NCBI RefSeq assembly: GCF_020166415.1
Contig: NZ_JAIQXV010000033.1
Coordinates: 1 to 24,941, forward strand
Length of the DNA: 24,941 bases
Origin: Deinococcus multiflagellatus
GTDB taxonomy: Bacteria; Deinococcota; Deinococci; Deinococcales; Deinococcaceae
Direction of reading: 5' to 3'
The notes beneath the pieces were generated by a model. The model made no database searches, was not told the DNA's origin, and saw only the letters and a program-made list of their open reading frames with translations. Of this stretch, positions 1 through 8,418 are shown in pieces. A program made the position numbers and the translations under genes. Numbering within the stretch: the first letter of the stretch is position 1; each line of letters begins with the position of its first letter.

Positions 1-1236
1 GAGCTGTTCCACCGGCCCCAGGGCCACCACGGTCAGGCGGTCCAGCGGGCAGCGCTCTAGGACGTCTCGCACCGCTTCCGGGGTCACCGCCTCGTAGCGC
101 GCCACCAGTTCGGCGGTGTCGGGCGTGCGGCCCGTAGCCAGGTGCTCCATGCCCAGGGTAAAGAGGCGGCCCTGTGGGGTTTCAGCGCGCAGCAGGGTGC
201 CCACCGCCAGCTTGCGCGCCGCGCGGCGCACCGCCTGCGGGGTGATCAGGGCCTCCGCCTCACGCAGCACCCGGCGGTAAATCGCCAGGGCTTCGGGCGC
301 GCGCTCGGGGTCGCAGCTGAAGCCGCCCTCGAAGGTGCCCGCGTCCTGGTACTCCAGGTGACCCAGGTCGGCGCTGTCGCACAGGCCAGTGTCAATCAGG
401 GCCCAGTACAGGGCGCCGTTCTCGCCGCCGATCAGGTCGGCCAGCACCTGTGCGGCCTCGCGCAGTGAATCGGCGGCGCCCAGGCCGGGGCAGGCACTCG
501 CCACATGCACGCGGCTGAGGTCTGGGTCATGCAGCACCCGGACCCCCTCGGGGTGGGCGGGCACAGCGGGCGTCAGGACCGGGGCTGGCAGCCCGGTGGG
601 CCAGCGCTGCAGGTGCTGCTGGGCCCAGGCCAGCACCGTCGCCGGGTCAAACTGCCCGGTCATCACCAGGGCCACCCGCCCAGCGCCGTAGCGCTCGCGG
701 TGGTGGCGGGCCAGGGCGGCGGCGTTCAGGGCGCCCACCGTCTCGGGCGTGCCCAGAATCGGGGCGCCCAGGGGGTGGGGGCCCCAGTAGTCGGCGCGCA
801 GTTCGTCGGCCAGCCGGGCGGCGGGCTGGTCGGCGTACATGGCAATTTCTTCCAGAATCACGCCGCGCTCGGTCTCCACGTCGGCCCCCCGCAGGGCAGG
901 GCGCATCAGCTCGGTCAGGGTGGACAGCAGGGCGCCCGTCTGCTCGGGCAGCGTGGCGGCGTGGTAGACGGTGGCTTCCTCGCTGGTAAAGGCGTTCACC
1001 TGCCCCCCCAGTTCGTCAAGCCGGGCGTTCAGTTCGGCGGCACTAAGGGCCTCGCTGCCCTTGAACAGCAGGTGTTCCAGAAAGTGGCTGGCGCCCCGTT
1101 CGGCGCCCTTCTCCTCGCGGCTGCCGGTCTGCACAAAGTAGCCGGCGGCCACCGTCTGGGCTTCGGGGTCGGGGGCCAGCAGCAGACGCAGGCCGCCCGG
1201 CAGGGTGTGGGACACGAAAGGCAGGGGTTCAGGCAT
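1..1236 (-). CDS. M16 family zinc peptidase, catalytic subunit (C-terminus cut by window edge)
   Basis: Read from the ATG at 1236 to the left edge there are 412 codons and no stop, so only the last few residues are probably missing (family members are about 410-430 aa). The inverted zinc motif HxxEH is present as HFLEH at residues 51-55, and a downstream ERGVILEEI segment supplies the usual third glutamate ligand. The C-terminal half lacks the R/Y pair that M16 enzymes use to bind the peptide: its equivalent region reads [16 protein letters not shown]. Its ATG lies 8 nt inside the end of the upstream M16 gene, which implies translational coupling and probably a heterodimer. M16B enzymes degrade peptides in a closed chamber. 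No signal peptide is seen, so it should be cytoplasmic. The substrate cannot be told from the sequence. Confidence 0.92.
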   Translation of the reverse strand, partial: MPEPLPFVSHTLPGGLRLLLAPDPEAQTVAAGYFVQTGSREEKGAERGASHFLEHLLFKGSEALSAAELNARLDELGGQVNAFTSEEATVYHAATLPEQTGALLSTLTELMRPALRGADVETERGVILEEIAMYADQPAARLADELRADYWGPHPLGAPILGTPETVGALNAAALARHHRERYGAGRVALVMTGQFDPATVLAWAQQHLQRWPTGLPAPVLTPAVPAHPEGVRVLHDPDLSRVHVASACPGLGAADSLREAAQVLADLIGGENGALYWALIDTGLCDSADLGHLEYQDAGTFEGGFSCDPERAPEALAIYRRVLREAEALITPQAVRRAARKLAVGTLLRAETPQGRLFTLGMEHLATGRTPDTAELVARYEAVTPEAVRDVLERCPLDRLTVVALGPVEQL

Positions 1237-2506
1237 GGGTGGGTTCCAGGGGAAGGGGGGCAGCCGGGCCCAGGGTCACCACGGCGGCGGCCTGCGCTGG
1301 GTGGTAGGCCGCCAGGAAAGCATTCACGCGGTCGAGTGTAAGGGCCTGAATCGCCGCGCGCAGGGCCACCACCGGGCGCACGGCACCGAACAGCGCCACG
1401 TCGCGCGTCAGGGCGTGGGCGCGGCCCCGCAGACTCTCGGCGCCGAACACGAGGTTGGCGGCCAGCCCGGCGCGGGCGCGCTCGAATTCGGCCTGTTCCA
1501 GGCCCCGGGGCAGGCGGGCCAGTTCATCCTGCACCACCGCCAGGGTCTCGGCGGCGCGGGCGGGGGTGCTGCCCGTATACACGCTCAGAAAGCCCTGGCC
1601 GCCCAGAATCACGGGGCCCGCGCTGACCGCGTAGGCCAGCCCGCGTTCCTCGCGCACGGCATGAAACAGGCGGCTGGCGCTGCCGCCGGACAGGGCATTC
1701 AGGGCCACCTGCCAGGGCAGCCAGTCGGGGCTCTGGGGGGAGACGCCGGGGGCCAGCAGGCTCAGGTGGGTCTGCTCGGCCGCCTCGTCGGGCACGTGGG
1801 CGCGCTCACCGCGCACGAAGGTGGCTGGCACCGTGTCGTCGTGGCCGGGGCGCAGGGGGCCCAGCACCGTCTGGGCCAGGTCCAGCACCGCTTCGGGTGG
1901 CAGGTCGGCCACCACGCCCAGCACGGCGCCTGCCTGCCCGTAGCGCGCGAGGTGGGCGCGCAGGGCCCCGGGGGTCAGCGCACTGAGGCCCGCCAGCGTG
2001 CCGCTGACCGGGTGGGCGTAGCCGGCAAAGGGCGAGCCGGGCGGGCGCGGAAAGGCGGCCTGCCGGGCGCTTGCCGCCAGCCGGTCGGCGGGGCTGTCGT
2101 CCAGGCCTTCCAGGTCCTGCCGGGCCAAATCGGTCAGCACCGGCAGCTCGGCGTCCGGCAGTTCGGGCTGCGTCAGCACGTCGGCGCACAGGGCCAGGGC
2201 CGCGCGCAGGTCGGCCTGCAGACCACTCACGCTCAGGCGGGTGGCCTCGGGGCCCACGCCGCCGCCCCGGCGCACGCCCAGGTCGTCAAAAGCGTCTTGC
2301 AGCGCGCGCGCTCCCCGGCCCCCGGCGCCCTTGAACAGCCACTCTTCCAGCACGCCGCCCGCGCCCTCCAGACCCACCGGGTCGTGGGCGCTGCCCACGG
2401 GCAGGCGCAGATCAAAGGCAAAACCGGGGCTGCGGCGGCGCTCGAAGGCGAGGCGCAGGCCACCCGGGAGGGTCCACAGGTGGGCAGCGGGGGAAGACGC
2501 GGGCAT
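1229..2506 (-). CDS. M16 family peptidase-like protein, non-catalytic partner
   Basis: A 425-aa protein with the two-lobed M16 layout. At the place of the zinc motif it reads [11 protein letters not shown], so both metal-binding histidines are lost (G and E instead of H) while the flanking LFKG is kept. The C-terminal lobe keeps the [15 protein letters not shown] segment, the R/Y pair region that M16B non-catalytic subunits contribute to substrate binding. Together with the overlapping downstream gene, which has HxxEH but no R/Y segment, this forms a complementary pair as in heterodimeric M16B peptidases. The ATG at 2506 is supported by a -10 box exactly 6 nt upstream. The last 8 nt overlap the next gene. 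No signal peptide is seen. Confidence 0.92.
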   Translation of the reverse strand: MPASSPAAHLWTLPGGLRLAFERRRSPGFAFDLRLPVGSAHDPVGLEGAGGVLEEWLFKGAGGRGARALQDAFDDLGVRRGGGVGPEATRLSVSGLQADLRAALALCADVLTQPELPDAELPVLTDLARQDLEGLDDSPADRLAASARQAAFPRPPGSPFAGYAHPVSGTLAGLSALTPGALRAHLARYGQAGAVLGVVADLPPEAVLDLAQTVLGPLRPGHDDTVPATFVRGERAHVPDEAAEQTHLSLLAPGVSPQSPDWLPWQVALNALSGGSASRLFHAVREERGLAYAVSAGPVILGGQGFLSVYTGSTPARAAETLAVVQDELARLPRGLEQAEFERARAGLAANLVFGAESLRGRAHALTRDVALFGAVRPVVALRAAIQALTLDRVNAFLAAYHPAQAAAVVTLGPAAPLPLEPTHA

Positions 2507-2518
2507 CCGGCCATTCTA
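2507..2518 (-). promoter_or_regulatory. Leaderless promoter of the M16 pair
   Basis: On the minus strand TAGAAT (2518-2513) is followed by 6 nt and then the ATG at 2506. This TANNNT-6-ATG layout is typical of leaderless Deinococcus transcripts, whose first base is the A of the start codon. There is no Shine-Dalgarno sequence before the ATG. No good -35 box was found. Confidence 0.6.
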
Positions 2519-3022
2519 CCGCGCGCCGCGCTCTGGCCGCCTGCCCGGTCGGGGGCCTACCCGGCGGCGGGCAGCAGCCAGCTGGGGCTAGCGTCACGCG
2601 GCTGCCCCTCCCCTGGCGCGCCCGGCGTCCTGGGGGCTCAGGGCCTCCACGGCCGGGGGGCGCAGCGCTCCAGCTACCTGCCCGGCCTCAGCGGCCGAGG
2701 TGGCGGGCAACAGCCCAGCGACTTCTTCGCCGCCGCACCCTCTTTGCCCGCTGCGGCGCCGCTGGGCCTGACAGGGGCTGCGCCTCTGCACTGGCCACCG
2801 TGCCCGGCCCACTGGGCAGGGCCAGCGACGCCAGCAACAGAAGAAGCGTGGGCGTGGAGGCCAGCATGCTGGGGGCCTGCGGCGGGACCGGGGGAGCAGG
2901 CCGCCTCAGATGTTGATGTTCTCTTGAGAAGGCCGCAGACCCAGCCATTGGGCCCCTGGGGCCGGGTGTCTCTGCAACTTTTGCCAGTGTCGGCAGGGCG
3001 CCGCGTACGCCATGCTGCCCCC
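2519..3022. other. Intergenic stretch between divergent M16 and M23 genes
   Basis: About 500 nt with no convincing gene. On the minus strand an ATG at 2867 opens a 59-codon frame (to 2688) that begins like a signal peptide: a leucine run followed by VASA. It then turns into an arginine-rich tail, while a shifted frame ending at 2594 looks more protein-like (it contains [18 protein letters not shown]). It could be a decayed small secreted protein, but there is no ribosome site or leaderless -10 box. Close to the M23 start, CATGCT lies 6 nt before the ATG and could be a degenerate leaderless -10. Confidence 0.3.
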
Positions 3023-3541
3023 ATGCGGCGGTGGGGCAGGGCAGTGGTGCTGGCGGCTGTGCTGGCTGGCGTTCTCGTGTGGCTGTGGCCGCTGCTGCAG
3101 CGGGCCGGGCAGGTCTCGGCGCTCCTCTCGGCCCCGGCACCGGCCGCGCGCAGCCTGCCCAATCCGCTGCCCGGACAACGCTTTGAAGACACCTGGGGCG
3201 CGGCCCGCAGTGGGGGCCGGCGCCACGAAGGGATTGACATCTTCGCGCCGCGCGGCACGCCCATCCAGGCCACCACGCGTGGGCTGGTGATCAACGTGGG
3301 TCCCAACGGTCTGGGGGGCCGCACGGTGATGGTGCTGGGCCCGGCCGGGCAGCGCCACTACTACGCCCACCTGGAGCGCTACCCGAACCTGAAACGCGGC
3401 GACTGGGTGCAGGCCGGGGACGTGGTGGGCTTCGTGGGCGACAGCGGCAACGCACGCGGGACCCCGCCCCACCTGCACTACGGCATCTATACCCCGGGCG
3501 GCGCCATCAACCCCTATCCCCTGCTGCGCCCCGAGCCCTGA
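3023..3541 (+). CDS. Membrane-anchored M23 (LytM-type) metallopeptidase
   Basis: A 172-aa protein. Residues 6-25 form a hydrophobic segment after MRRWGR, acting as a signal anchor or signal peptide. The rest is a compact M23 domain: zinc ligands H68 and D72 in [11 protein letters not shown], catalytic-type H116 in YYAHL, and the HLH motif (H150, H152) in PPHLHYG. All four key positions are intact, so an active glycyl or cross-link peptidase of the cell wall is expected, working outside the membrane. I chose the ATG at 3023 because the hydrophobic segment starts directly after it; the frame stays open far upstream only because of high GC. CATGCT 6 nt before the ATG may be a weak leaderless -10. 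The gene is a single unit between two other transcription units. Confidence 0.88.
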   Translation: MRRWGRAVVLAAVLAGVLVWLWPLLQRAGQVSALLSAPAPAARSLPNPLPGQRFEDTWGAARSGGRRHEGIDIFAPRGTPIQATTRGLVINVGPNGLGGRTVMVLGPAGQRHYYAHLERYPNLKRGDWVQAGDVVGFVGDSGNARGTPPHLHYGIYTPGGAINPYPLLRPEP

Positions 3542-3577
3542 AGAGATTTTTTCCTGTCCAGATCGGCGTTTTTCGGG

Positions 3578-3610
3578 TTAACGCTGCATTAACGTGGGGT
3601 TTTTTACAGT
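3578..3610 (+). promoter_or_regulatory. Pho-box-like direct repeat promoter of the pilus operon
   Basis: TTAACG (3578-3583) is repeated exactly after 5 nt (3589-3594), an 11-bp period. It is followed after 10 nt by a -10-like TACAGT (3605-3610). No normal -35 box is needed in this layout. OmpR/PhoB-family response regulators bind such 6-bp repeats spaced by 5 bp in place of the -35 box. B. subtilis PhoP repeats are of the TTAACA type. The regulator is not in the window. Confidence 0.5.
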
Positions 3611-3792
3611 GGGGGTACAGAAAACGGGTTGGGGGTGCTGGGGAGAGCGCTTCTGACCTTGTGGACTGAGCCGGATGTGCAGTTGGCAGCGGCGAAGCGG
3701 GACCCGACCGGCCGGCCCCACGTGCTTTGCCCACCACCCACCCCATCACCGCTGGCCTGCGGCGCAGGCCCACAACCTTCGGAGGGAAGATC
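3611..3792 (+). promoter_or_regulatory. Long structured 5' leader of the pilus operon
   Basis: If transcription starts just after the -10 at 3605-3610, the leader is about 175 nt, long for this compact genome. It holds a perfect 7-bp hairpin with a 3-nt loop, GGCCTGC/GCAGGCC at 3754-3770, ending 10 nt before the strong ribosome site GGAGGG at 3781. The hairpin could affect mRNA stability or translation. No known riboswitch was recognised. Confidence 0.35.
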
Positions 3793-4314
3793 ATGAGGAA
3801 AATTGCACTGCTGGCCCTGACCGCCGCCCTTGGCACCGCTGCTGCTGCGGGAGGCACCCAGACCACCCCACTGAAGCTGAAGGTGGACAACGTGTGCGTG
3901 ACCGCCTACAGCGGCTTCGACGGTGAATCGCGCAACATGACCTGGGGCAGCCTGGACCTGGGCAAGATCAACGCCGTGAGCAGCGTGACCGCCTCGGCGC
4001 GCGTGCTGGCCGTGGACTGTAACTACAAGACGGCCCTCACGGTGACCCCGCCCACCTCCATCACGCTGACCAGCGACAAGGGCGACACCTTCAAGATCAA
4101 CAACGCCGCCTGGGACCTGGGTAACCCCCTGTCGGTGCAGTTCCGTGAAGACGGCAGCTTCACCCCCAACTGGGGCTATGGGCCCTACCAGTACTACGCC
4201 TGGACCGCTGACTTCAAGCTGGGCGGGCCTGGCAGCGGCTACGGCAGCGCCTGGTCCATCCCTGGCGGCAGCTACACCGGCAGCCTGGACATGACCTTCG
4301 AGTACAACGAGTAA
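3793..4314 (+). CDS. Spore coat U (SCPU) domain pilin, probable major subunit
   Basis: A 173-aa secreted protein with a signal peptide (residues 1-19, ending TAAAA). The mature part is a single SCPU-type beta-sandwich: C35 in VDNVCVTAY and C76 in AVDCNYK would form the family disulfide, and the C-terminal strand ends SYTGSLDMTFEYNE. About 15 residues precede the first cysteine, long enough for a donor strand that completes the next subunit. SCPU subunits build the thin archaic (sigma-class) chaperone-usher pili such as Csu of Acinetobacter, used for surface attachment and biofilm. It is the first gene of the operon, has the best ribosome site (GGAGG, 7 nt before the ATG) and is followed by a strong hairpin. 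All this fits an abundant rod subunit. Confidence 0.85.
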   Translation: MRKIALLALTAALGTAAAAGGTQTTPLKLKVDNVCVTAYSGFDGESRNMTWGSLDLGKINAVSSVTASARVLAVDCNYKTALTVTPPTSITLTSDKGDTFKINNAAWDLGNPLSVQFREDGSFTPNWGYGPYQYYAWTADFKLGGPGSGYGSAWSIPGGSYTGSLDMTFEYNE

Positions 4315-4328
4315 TCGCCCCACGTTCC

Positions 4329-4367
4329 GACGCACAACCTGGCCCTTCCGGCGCCAGGTTGTGCGTC
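4329..4367 (+). terminator. Intercistronic 15-bp hairpin after the first pilin gene
   Basis: GACGCACAACCTGGC (4329-4343) and its exact reverse complement (4353-4367) form a perfect 15-bp stem with a 9-nt loop. Only a mixed TCTCT follows, not a clean T tract, and the ribosome site of the next gene begins 6 nt later. It is best read as a partial terminator or 3'-end protector that raises the amount of the first pilin mRNA over the downstream genes. Confidence 0.75.
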
Positions 4368-4383
4368 TCTCTAAGGAGCCCCC

Positions 4384-4824
4384 ATGCGTATTCGCCCCCT
4401 GATTCCCCTGCTGCTGCTGGGCACTGTGGCCAGCGCCGCCGCCGCCCCCGGCACCTCGACTGCTGGCTGCCAGATTGCCCAGCTTGCGGCGGATCTGGGG
4501 CCCTACCGCGCTCCCACCGGCGCGCGCGGCACGGTGGTTTTCCGGGTTGATTGCCCGGGCACCGGCCGCTACGCGGTCACCCTGAGTACCCCCAACGGCC
4601 CACTCAGTGGCCCGGTGGCGCAGGTGCGTTTGCGGGGCAAGTGGGGCGAAGCGCAGGCGCTGCTGACCATGCCCTTGGACCTCACCGTCACGGGGTCTCG
4701 CACCTTTAATCTGAGCGTGCAGGTCATCCCTGGGCAGTGGCAGTTGGCGGGCGGCGACTACGAAGTGCCCCTGACTGTCAGCACCAAGCGGCTGGACGTT
4801 CCGCCTGCAGGAGACACCCCATGA
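4384..4824 (+). CDS. Second SCPU-domain pilus subunit, short N-terminus
   Basis: A 146-aa protein with a signal peptide (residues 1-20, LLLGTVASAAA) and two cysteines, C29 and C57, placed as in SCPU domains. The C-terminus ends DYEVPLTVSTKRLDV, a typical last-strand pattern. Only about 8 mature residues lie before the first cysteine, against about 15 in the first subunit, so the donor strand looks short or absent. A subunit without a donor strand would fit the tip or an end position, but this is inference. The ribosome site AAGGAG is 5 nt before the ATG. The stop overlaps the chaperone start as ATGA, so the two are translationally coupled. Confidence 0.78.
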   Translation: MRIRPLIPLLLLGTVASAAAAPGTSTAGCQIAQLAADLGPYRAPTGARGTVVFRVDCPGTGRYAVTLSTPNGPLSGPVAQVRLRGKWGEAQALLTMPLDLTVTGSRTFNLSVQVIPGQWQLAGGDYEVPLTVSTKRLDVPPAGDTP

Positions 4825-5525
4825 AGCGCTTTGCCCTTGCCACGCTGACCCTCCTGGGCGCAGCAGCAGCCCAGAATTTCAGCCTCAGCCCCACCGCCTT
4901 TAACCTGGACCCGGCCCGCACCAACACCGCGCAGGTGCGCCTGCAAAACCCCGGCAGCACGCCCCTGAAGTTTCAGGTGGAGGTGCGCAAGTGGACCACC
5001 GAGAACGGCCAGCACGTGTACTCGGCCACGCGGGACGTGGTGGTGAACCCGGCCAGCTTTACGCTGGGGCCCGGCGAGTCGCAGGTGATTCGTCTGGGTC
5101 TGTTGAAAAAAGCGGGCGCCGACGAACTGACCTACCGGGTGTTCGTGCAGCAGGTGCCCGCCGAGGGCACCGCGACCCAGCAGGTGAGCAGTGGCTCGGC
5201 CAACATGAGCTTGGCCCAGCTGGTGCGGCTGTCACTGCCGGTGTATGTCACGCCGGCGAACAGCGCGCCCAAGGTCAGTTTTCGGGCACGCCAGAACGGC
5301 GGCGACCTCACGCTGGACGTGGTGAACGCGGGCAACCAGCACCAGACCTTCCGCGCGCTGTCGGTGGTGGTGGGTGGCCAGGAAGTGAAGCTGGGCAGCG
5401 CCGCTGTGCTGGGGCGCAGCACCCTGAGCCTGCCGCTGAAAGGTGTGAAGGCCAGCGGTCCACTGGAAGTGCGCTACACCGACACGAACGATAAGGAAGG
5501 GCGTGAAACGCTTCCGCTCCCCTGA
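4821..5525 (+). CDS. Periplasmic pilus chaperone (PapD-like, archaic class)
   Basis: A 234-aa protein: signal peptide (ATLTLLGAAAA), then two immunoglobulin-like domains. The first contains SLSPTAFNL, LQNPGSTPLKFQVEV, VVNPASFTLGPGESQVIRL and RLSLPVYVTP; the second covers roughly residues 155-234. These are the standard landmarks of chaperones that hold pilins by donor-strand complementation before delivery to the usher. The start is the ATG at 4821 within ATGA, with GGAG 8 nt upstream; the frame is open further upstream only as a shadow of the pilin gene. The position usually taken by the subunit-anchoring arginine in PapD (SPTR-like) is alanine here, so subunit anchoring may differ. The last 23 nt overlap the usher gene. 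Confidence 0.85.
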   Translation: MKRFALATLTLLGAAAAQNFSLSPTAFNLDPARTNTAQVRLQNPGSTPLKFQVEVRKWTTENGQHVYSATRDVVVNPASFTLGPGESQVIRLGLLKKAGADELTYRVFVQQVPAEGTATQQVSSGSANMSLAQLVRLSLPVYVTPANSAPKVSFRARQNGGDLTLDVVNAGNQHQTFRALSVVVGGQEVKLGSAAVLGRSTLSLPLKGVKASGPLEVRYTDTNDKEGRETLPLP

Positions 5526-7773
5526 ATGGCGCCGCGCCGCTTGGCTGCTGACAGCGGCGCTGACCACCCCGGCCGGCGCCCAGACGTCTGCCGGGGGCGC
5601 TGCTTCGGCCCCCACACCCTCGCCCTGCGCCACGGCCCCCACCTTTGTGGACACCGTGGTCAGCGGCGAGGCGCGCGGCGGCGCCCTGATTCTGGTGCGG
5701 CCTGGCGACCTGTGGATCGCGCCCTCTGTGCTGCGCGACTCGGAGACGGGGTACATCGCCGAGCGGGTCACCTGCGACGACGGCCCGTTTGTGCGACTTG
5801 ACCCGCGCCTGGAAGCCCGCTACAACGCCGCCGAGCTGACCCTGGACATCCGGCCCCGGCTGGACCTGCTGCCCGGCAACACCATTGACCTGGGGGCCCA
5901 GGCTGAGGCCGCAGGCGCCGGGGGCCCGGCCCTGCCCCTGGTGACCCTGAGCACCCGCGCGGGGATCAACCGGCTGCCGTCCCCCACCCCCGAGACGGGG
6001 CTGGCCTTGCCCGCCACCCTCAGCCACACCGCCACTGTGCGCGCCGGGGTGCAGGTGGACCGCGCGCAGGCCAGCGCCTCGATCAGCGAGGCCGGCACCT
6101 TCACCGGCGGCCAGAGCCGCATGCAGTGGCAGGGCGAGGCCCAGGCCACCTATGACCTCAGTGAGCACCTGTCAGCGGGTGTGCAGGTGTATGGCCGCCT
6201 GGCCGACGGGCAGGTGCTGCTGGACCCGCAGCGCATCAGCGGCCTGCGCCTGAGCGCCGGGGACACCCGCGCCTACCGCCTCCCCGAGGTCGTGGTGCCG
6301 CTGCCCCTGGACGCCGACGTGGACCTGGTGGTCAACGGCGAGGCCGTGCCGCGCCTGCGGGCACGCGCCGGCAACCTGGTGCTGCGCAACATTCCGGTGA
6401 CTTCGCCGGAAGGCACCCTGGAATTCACCATTCGCGACGGTGCGGGCCAGCGCACCCAGGTGCGGCGCTACACCGCCGCTGAAGTCGTGGTCACCGCCCA
6501 CGCCCTGGCGGCCCAGGCGGAGGCCGGATGGCTGGGCACGCGGCCGGCGGCGCGCGCCACCGCTGTGTATGGCGTGACCGACCACTGGAGCTTGTCGGGG
6601 CAGGCCGCCGTGACCACAGAAGCCTGGAGCGTAAAGGCGGGCGCGCGGTACGTGGACACACAGCTGAATGCAGGCCTGAGCGCCGAATACGACACCAGTC
6701 GCCCCGAGGCCGCCGCCCTGAACGCCGACGCCACCTATGTGCAGGGCGTGTGGCGCGTGGCCTCGACGGCGCGGGTGCTGCCCCTGAACCTGAAGGCCAG
6801 CGCCGTGGGCGCGCAGGTCACCTGGACCCAGCCGCGCTACAGCCTCACCGGGCGCGTGGAAACGGCGCCGGCCAACGCCCAGTACCTGGCCGGACTCACG
6901 GTGAACCGCCGCGTCAGTGACCAGCTGGCCGCCACGGTGGACGGCAGCTTGACCTCGGTGGGGGGCCAACTGGGCTGGAAGGTGGGTATGGCCCTGACCT
7001 GGAACCCAACCCCCACAGTGAACGTGGTGACCGCCGCCGAATCGCAGAGCACGGCCCAAGGCGGAGCCCTGAGCGGACTGCGCACCCAGGTGCGCTACCA
7101 GCCCGCCCCCAACCACACCCTGAGTGCGGCGGCGCAGCTCAACACCGCCCAGGACCGCTCGGCCCGCCTGACCTACGAATACGACGGCCAGGTGCGCCTG
7201 AATGCCAGTGCCGCCACCAGCGGCGAATGGTCTGCAACCGGCGAAGCGGGCTTGGCCTGGGTGGGCGGGCGCGTCTATGTGACGCCCGACGAACCCGGAC
7301 CCGGCGTGCTGGTGCGCGCCGGCGTTCCCGGGGTTCCCCTGCTGATCAACAACACCCCGGTGATGACCGACGCGCGGGGCGAGGCCCTGGTGCTGCTGGG
7401 TGCAGGCCAGCGGTCGGTGAGCGTGGTGCCCAATTTCGACCGCCTGCCCGTGACCATCAGCGTGCGTGAGGAACGCCGCGACCTGACCCTGGCGACCCAC
7501 GGCGTGACGGTGCTGGACTGGAGCAAGAACTTCGCGCGCTTTGCCTGGGTGCGGCTGCTGCACCCCGACGGCACGCCGCTGAAATACGCCCGCCTGAACC
7601 TGAGTGGCGACCCCACCACCGACGACGAGGGCTGGGCCCTGGTCCCCGAGTTCAGCGCGCCCCAGACCGTGCAGGTCACGGAAGAAGCGCCGGACGCCCC
7701 GCCCTGTCAGGCCGCGCTGGTCCCCGGCACCGAAACCGTCACCTGCGTGCCCACCCCTCCAGCCGCGCCCTGA
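5503..7773 (+). CDS. Outer-membrane usher (FimD/PapC family) for the SCPU pilus
   Basis: A 756-aa protein with a signal peptide (RRAAWLLTAALTTPAGAQ). Residues about 30-110 correspond to the N-terminal chaperone-binding domain. Around 265-325 is the usher signature in which a beta domain ends RIRDGAGQ-like (here FTIRDGAGQRTQVRRYTA). Residues about 330-590 are repeated amphipathic strands of the barrel. The C-terminal part has the usher pattern PGVPLLINNTPVMTDARGEALV, leading to a DDEGWALVPEF-type last domain. It is shorter than enterobacterial ushers (about 830 aa) but covers all regions. The start is the GTG at 5503, supported by AAGGA 5 nt upstream and the directly following signal peptide; it overlaps the chaperone by 23 nt. 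Its tail overlaps the convergent GNAT gene by 35 nt. No adhesin gene follows. Confidence 0.85.
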   Translation: MKRFRSPEWRRAAWLLTAALTTPAGAQTSAGGAASAPTPSPCATAPTFVDTVVSGEARGGALILVRPGDLWIAPSVLRDSETGYIAERVTCDDGPFVRLDPRLEARYNAAELTLDIRPRLDLLPGNTIDLGAQAEAAGAGGPALPLVTLSTRAGINRLPSPTPETGLALPATLSHTATVRAGVQVDRAQASASISEAGTFTGGQSRMQWQGEAQATYDLSEHLSAGVQVYGRLADGQVLLDPQRISGLRLSAGDTRAYRLPEVVVPLPLDADVDLVVNGEAVPRLRARAGNLVLRNIPVTSPEGTLEFTIRDGAGQRTQVRRYTAAEVVVTAHALAAQAEAGWLGTRPAARATAVYGVTDHWSLSGQAAVTTEAWSVKAGARYVDTQLNAGLSAEYDTSRPEAAALNADATYVQGVWRVASTARVLPLNLKASAVGAQVTWTQPRYSLTGRVETAPANAQYLAGLTVNRRVSDQLAATVDGSLTSVGGQLGWKVGMALTWNPTPTVNVVTAAESQSTAQGGALSGLRTQVRYQPAPNHTLSAAAQLNTAQDRSARLTYEYDGQVRLNASAATSGEWSATGEAGLAWVGGRVYVTPDEPGPGVLVRAGVPGVPLLINNTPVMTDARGEALVLLGAGQRSVSVVPNFDRLPVTISVREERRDLTLATHGVTVLDWSKNFARFAWVRLLHPDGTPLKYARLNLSGDPTTDDEGWALVPEFSAPQTVQVTEEAPDAPPCQAALVPGTETVTCVPTPPAAP

Positions 7774-8296
7774 TCGCCGGCCACTCGGCCGCCACAATGG
7801 AATACATCACCGTGTCGCGCTGGGTGCCGTCCTGGCGCGGCATGTGCTGGCGCAGCACGCCCTCGCGCACGGCCCCCAGCCCTTCAATGGCCCGCTGCGA
7901 GCGGGTGTTCAGAATGTCCGTCTTGATCTCCACGCGCAGCATGCCCAGATCCTCGAAGGCGTGGGCCAGCAGCAGGCGCTTGAAGGTGCGGTTGGCAGGC
8001 GTGCGCATGTGCGCCGGCGCCAGCCAGGTGCTGCCGATTTCCAGGCGCTTTTGCTGGGGGCGCATCTCCATGTAGCGGGTGGCGCCGGCGTACTCGCCGT
8101 TTACCAGGGCCACGAAGGGCTGCTGGTCCTCGGCCTGCAGCGCCGCCGCGTAGTACCGCGCCAGGGTGGGCGGCGTGACCATCTGCGCGTATTCGTGGGC
8201 GCTGGCCTGCGCCAGGGCCAGCAGCGGCGCGCTGTCGGCCTCCCGTAGCGGGCGCAGGGTGTACGGGCCGTCCGAGAGCGTCAGGTCGTGGTGCAT
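7739..8296 (-). CDS. GNAT acetyltransferase, RimJ/RimL-like
   Basis: A 185-aa protein of the Acetyltransf_3 type. The core strand-loop-helix reads EIGSTWLAPAHMRTPANRTFKRLLLAHAFEDLG, then LRVEIKTDILNTRSQRAIEGLGAVREGVLRQHM. This is the acetyl-CoA binding and C-terminal signature shared with RimJ/RimL enzymes that acetylate N-terminal amino groups or small amines. The substrate cannot be predicted. I chose the ATG at 8296, far inside a longer open frame, because the conserved domain starts at once and a leaderless -10 box stands exactly 6 nt upstream. The gene runs convergently into the usher and overlaps its last 35 nt, so read-through from either side would give antisense RNA. Confidence 0.85.
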   Translation of the reverse strand: MHHDLTLSDGPYTLRPLREADSAPLLALAQASAHEYAQMVTPPTLARYYAAALQAEDQQPFVALVNGEYAGATRYMEMRPQQKRLEIGSTWLAPAHMRTPANRTFKRLLLAHAFEDLGMLRVEIKTDILNTRSQRAIEGLGAVREGVLRQHMPRQDGTQRDTVMYSIVAAEWPAIRARLEGWARR

Positions 8297-8308
8297 AGGG
8301 CGACTGTA
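8297..8308 (-). promoter_or_regulatory. Leaderless promoter of the GNAT gene
   Basis: On the minus strand TACAGT (8308-8303) is followed by 6 nt and the ATG at 8296, the same spacing as at 2506 and 22820. No ribosome site is present. No clear -35 box was seen. Confidence 0.55.
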
Positions 8309-8418
8309 CGGCGTGGGAACGGAGGAATGGGGCAGGGTGTCGAGGCAGCCAAGGGGAAAGAGGGGGTTCTGGGGAGGCCAGCTGAGACGGGCTAAAAAGG
8401 ACTTGCTTTCCCCATGTT

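Noticed and set aside
2594..2867. Small minus-strand frame starting like a signal peptide, continuing in a shifted frame
   Set aside because: No ribosome site or leaderless -10 box, and the tail turns into arginine-rich GC noise. A decayed gene is possible but cannot be shown from this sequence alone.
1205..3022. Very long plus-strand frame opposite the M16 genes, continuing into the M23 gene
   Set aside because: It is the antisense shadow of the two M16 genes in GC-rich DNA; the M23 protein begins only at 3023.
6172..7797. 541-codon minus-strand frame opposite the usher gene
   Set aside because: It is rich in G, H, Q and R with no family pattern, as expected from the complement of a GC-rich gene; the usher frame has clear conserved motifs.
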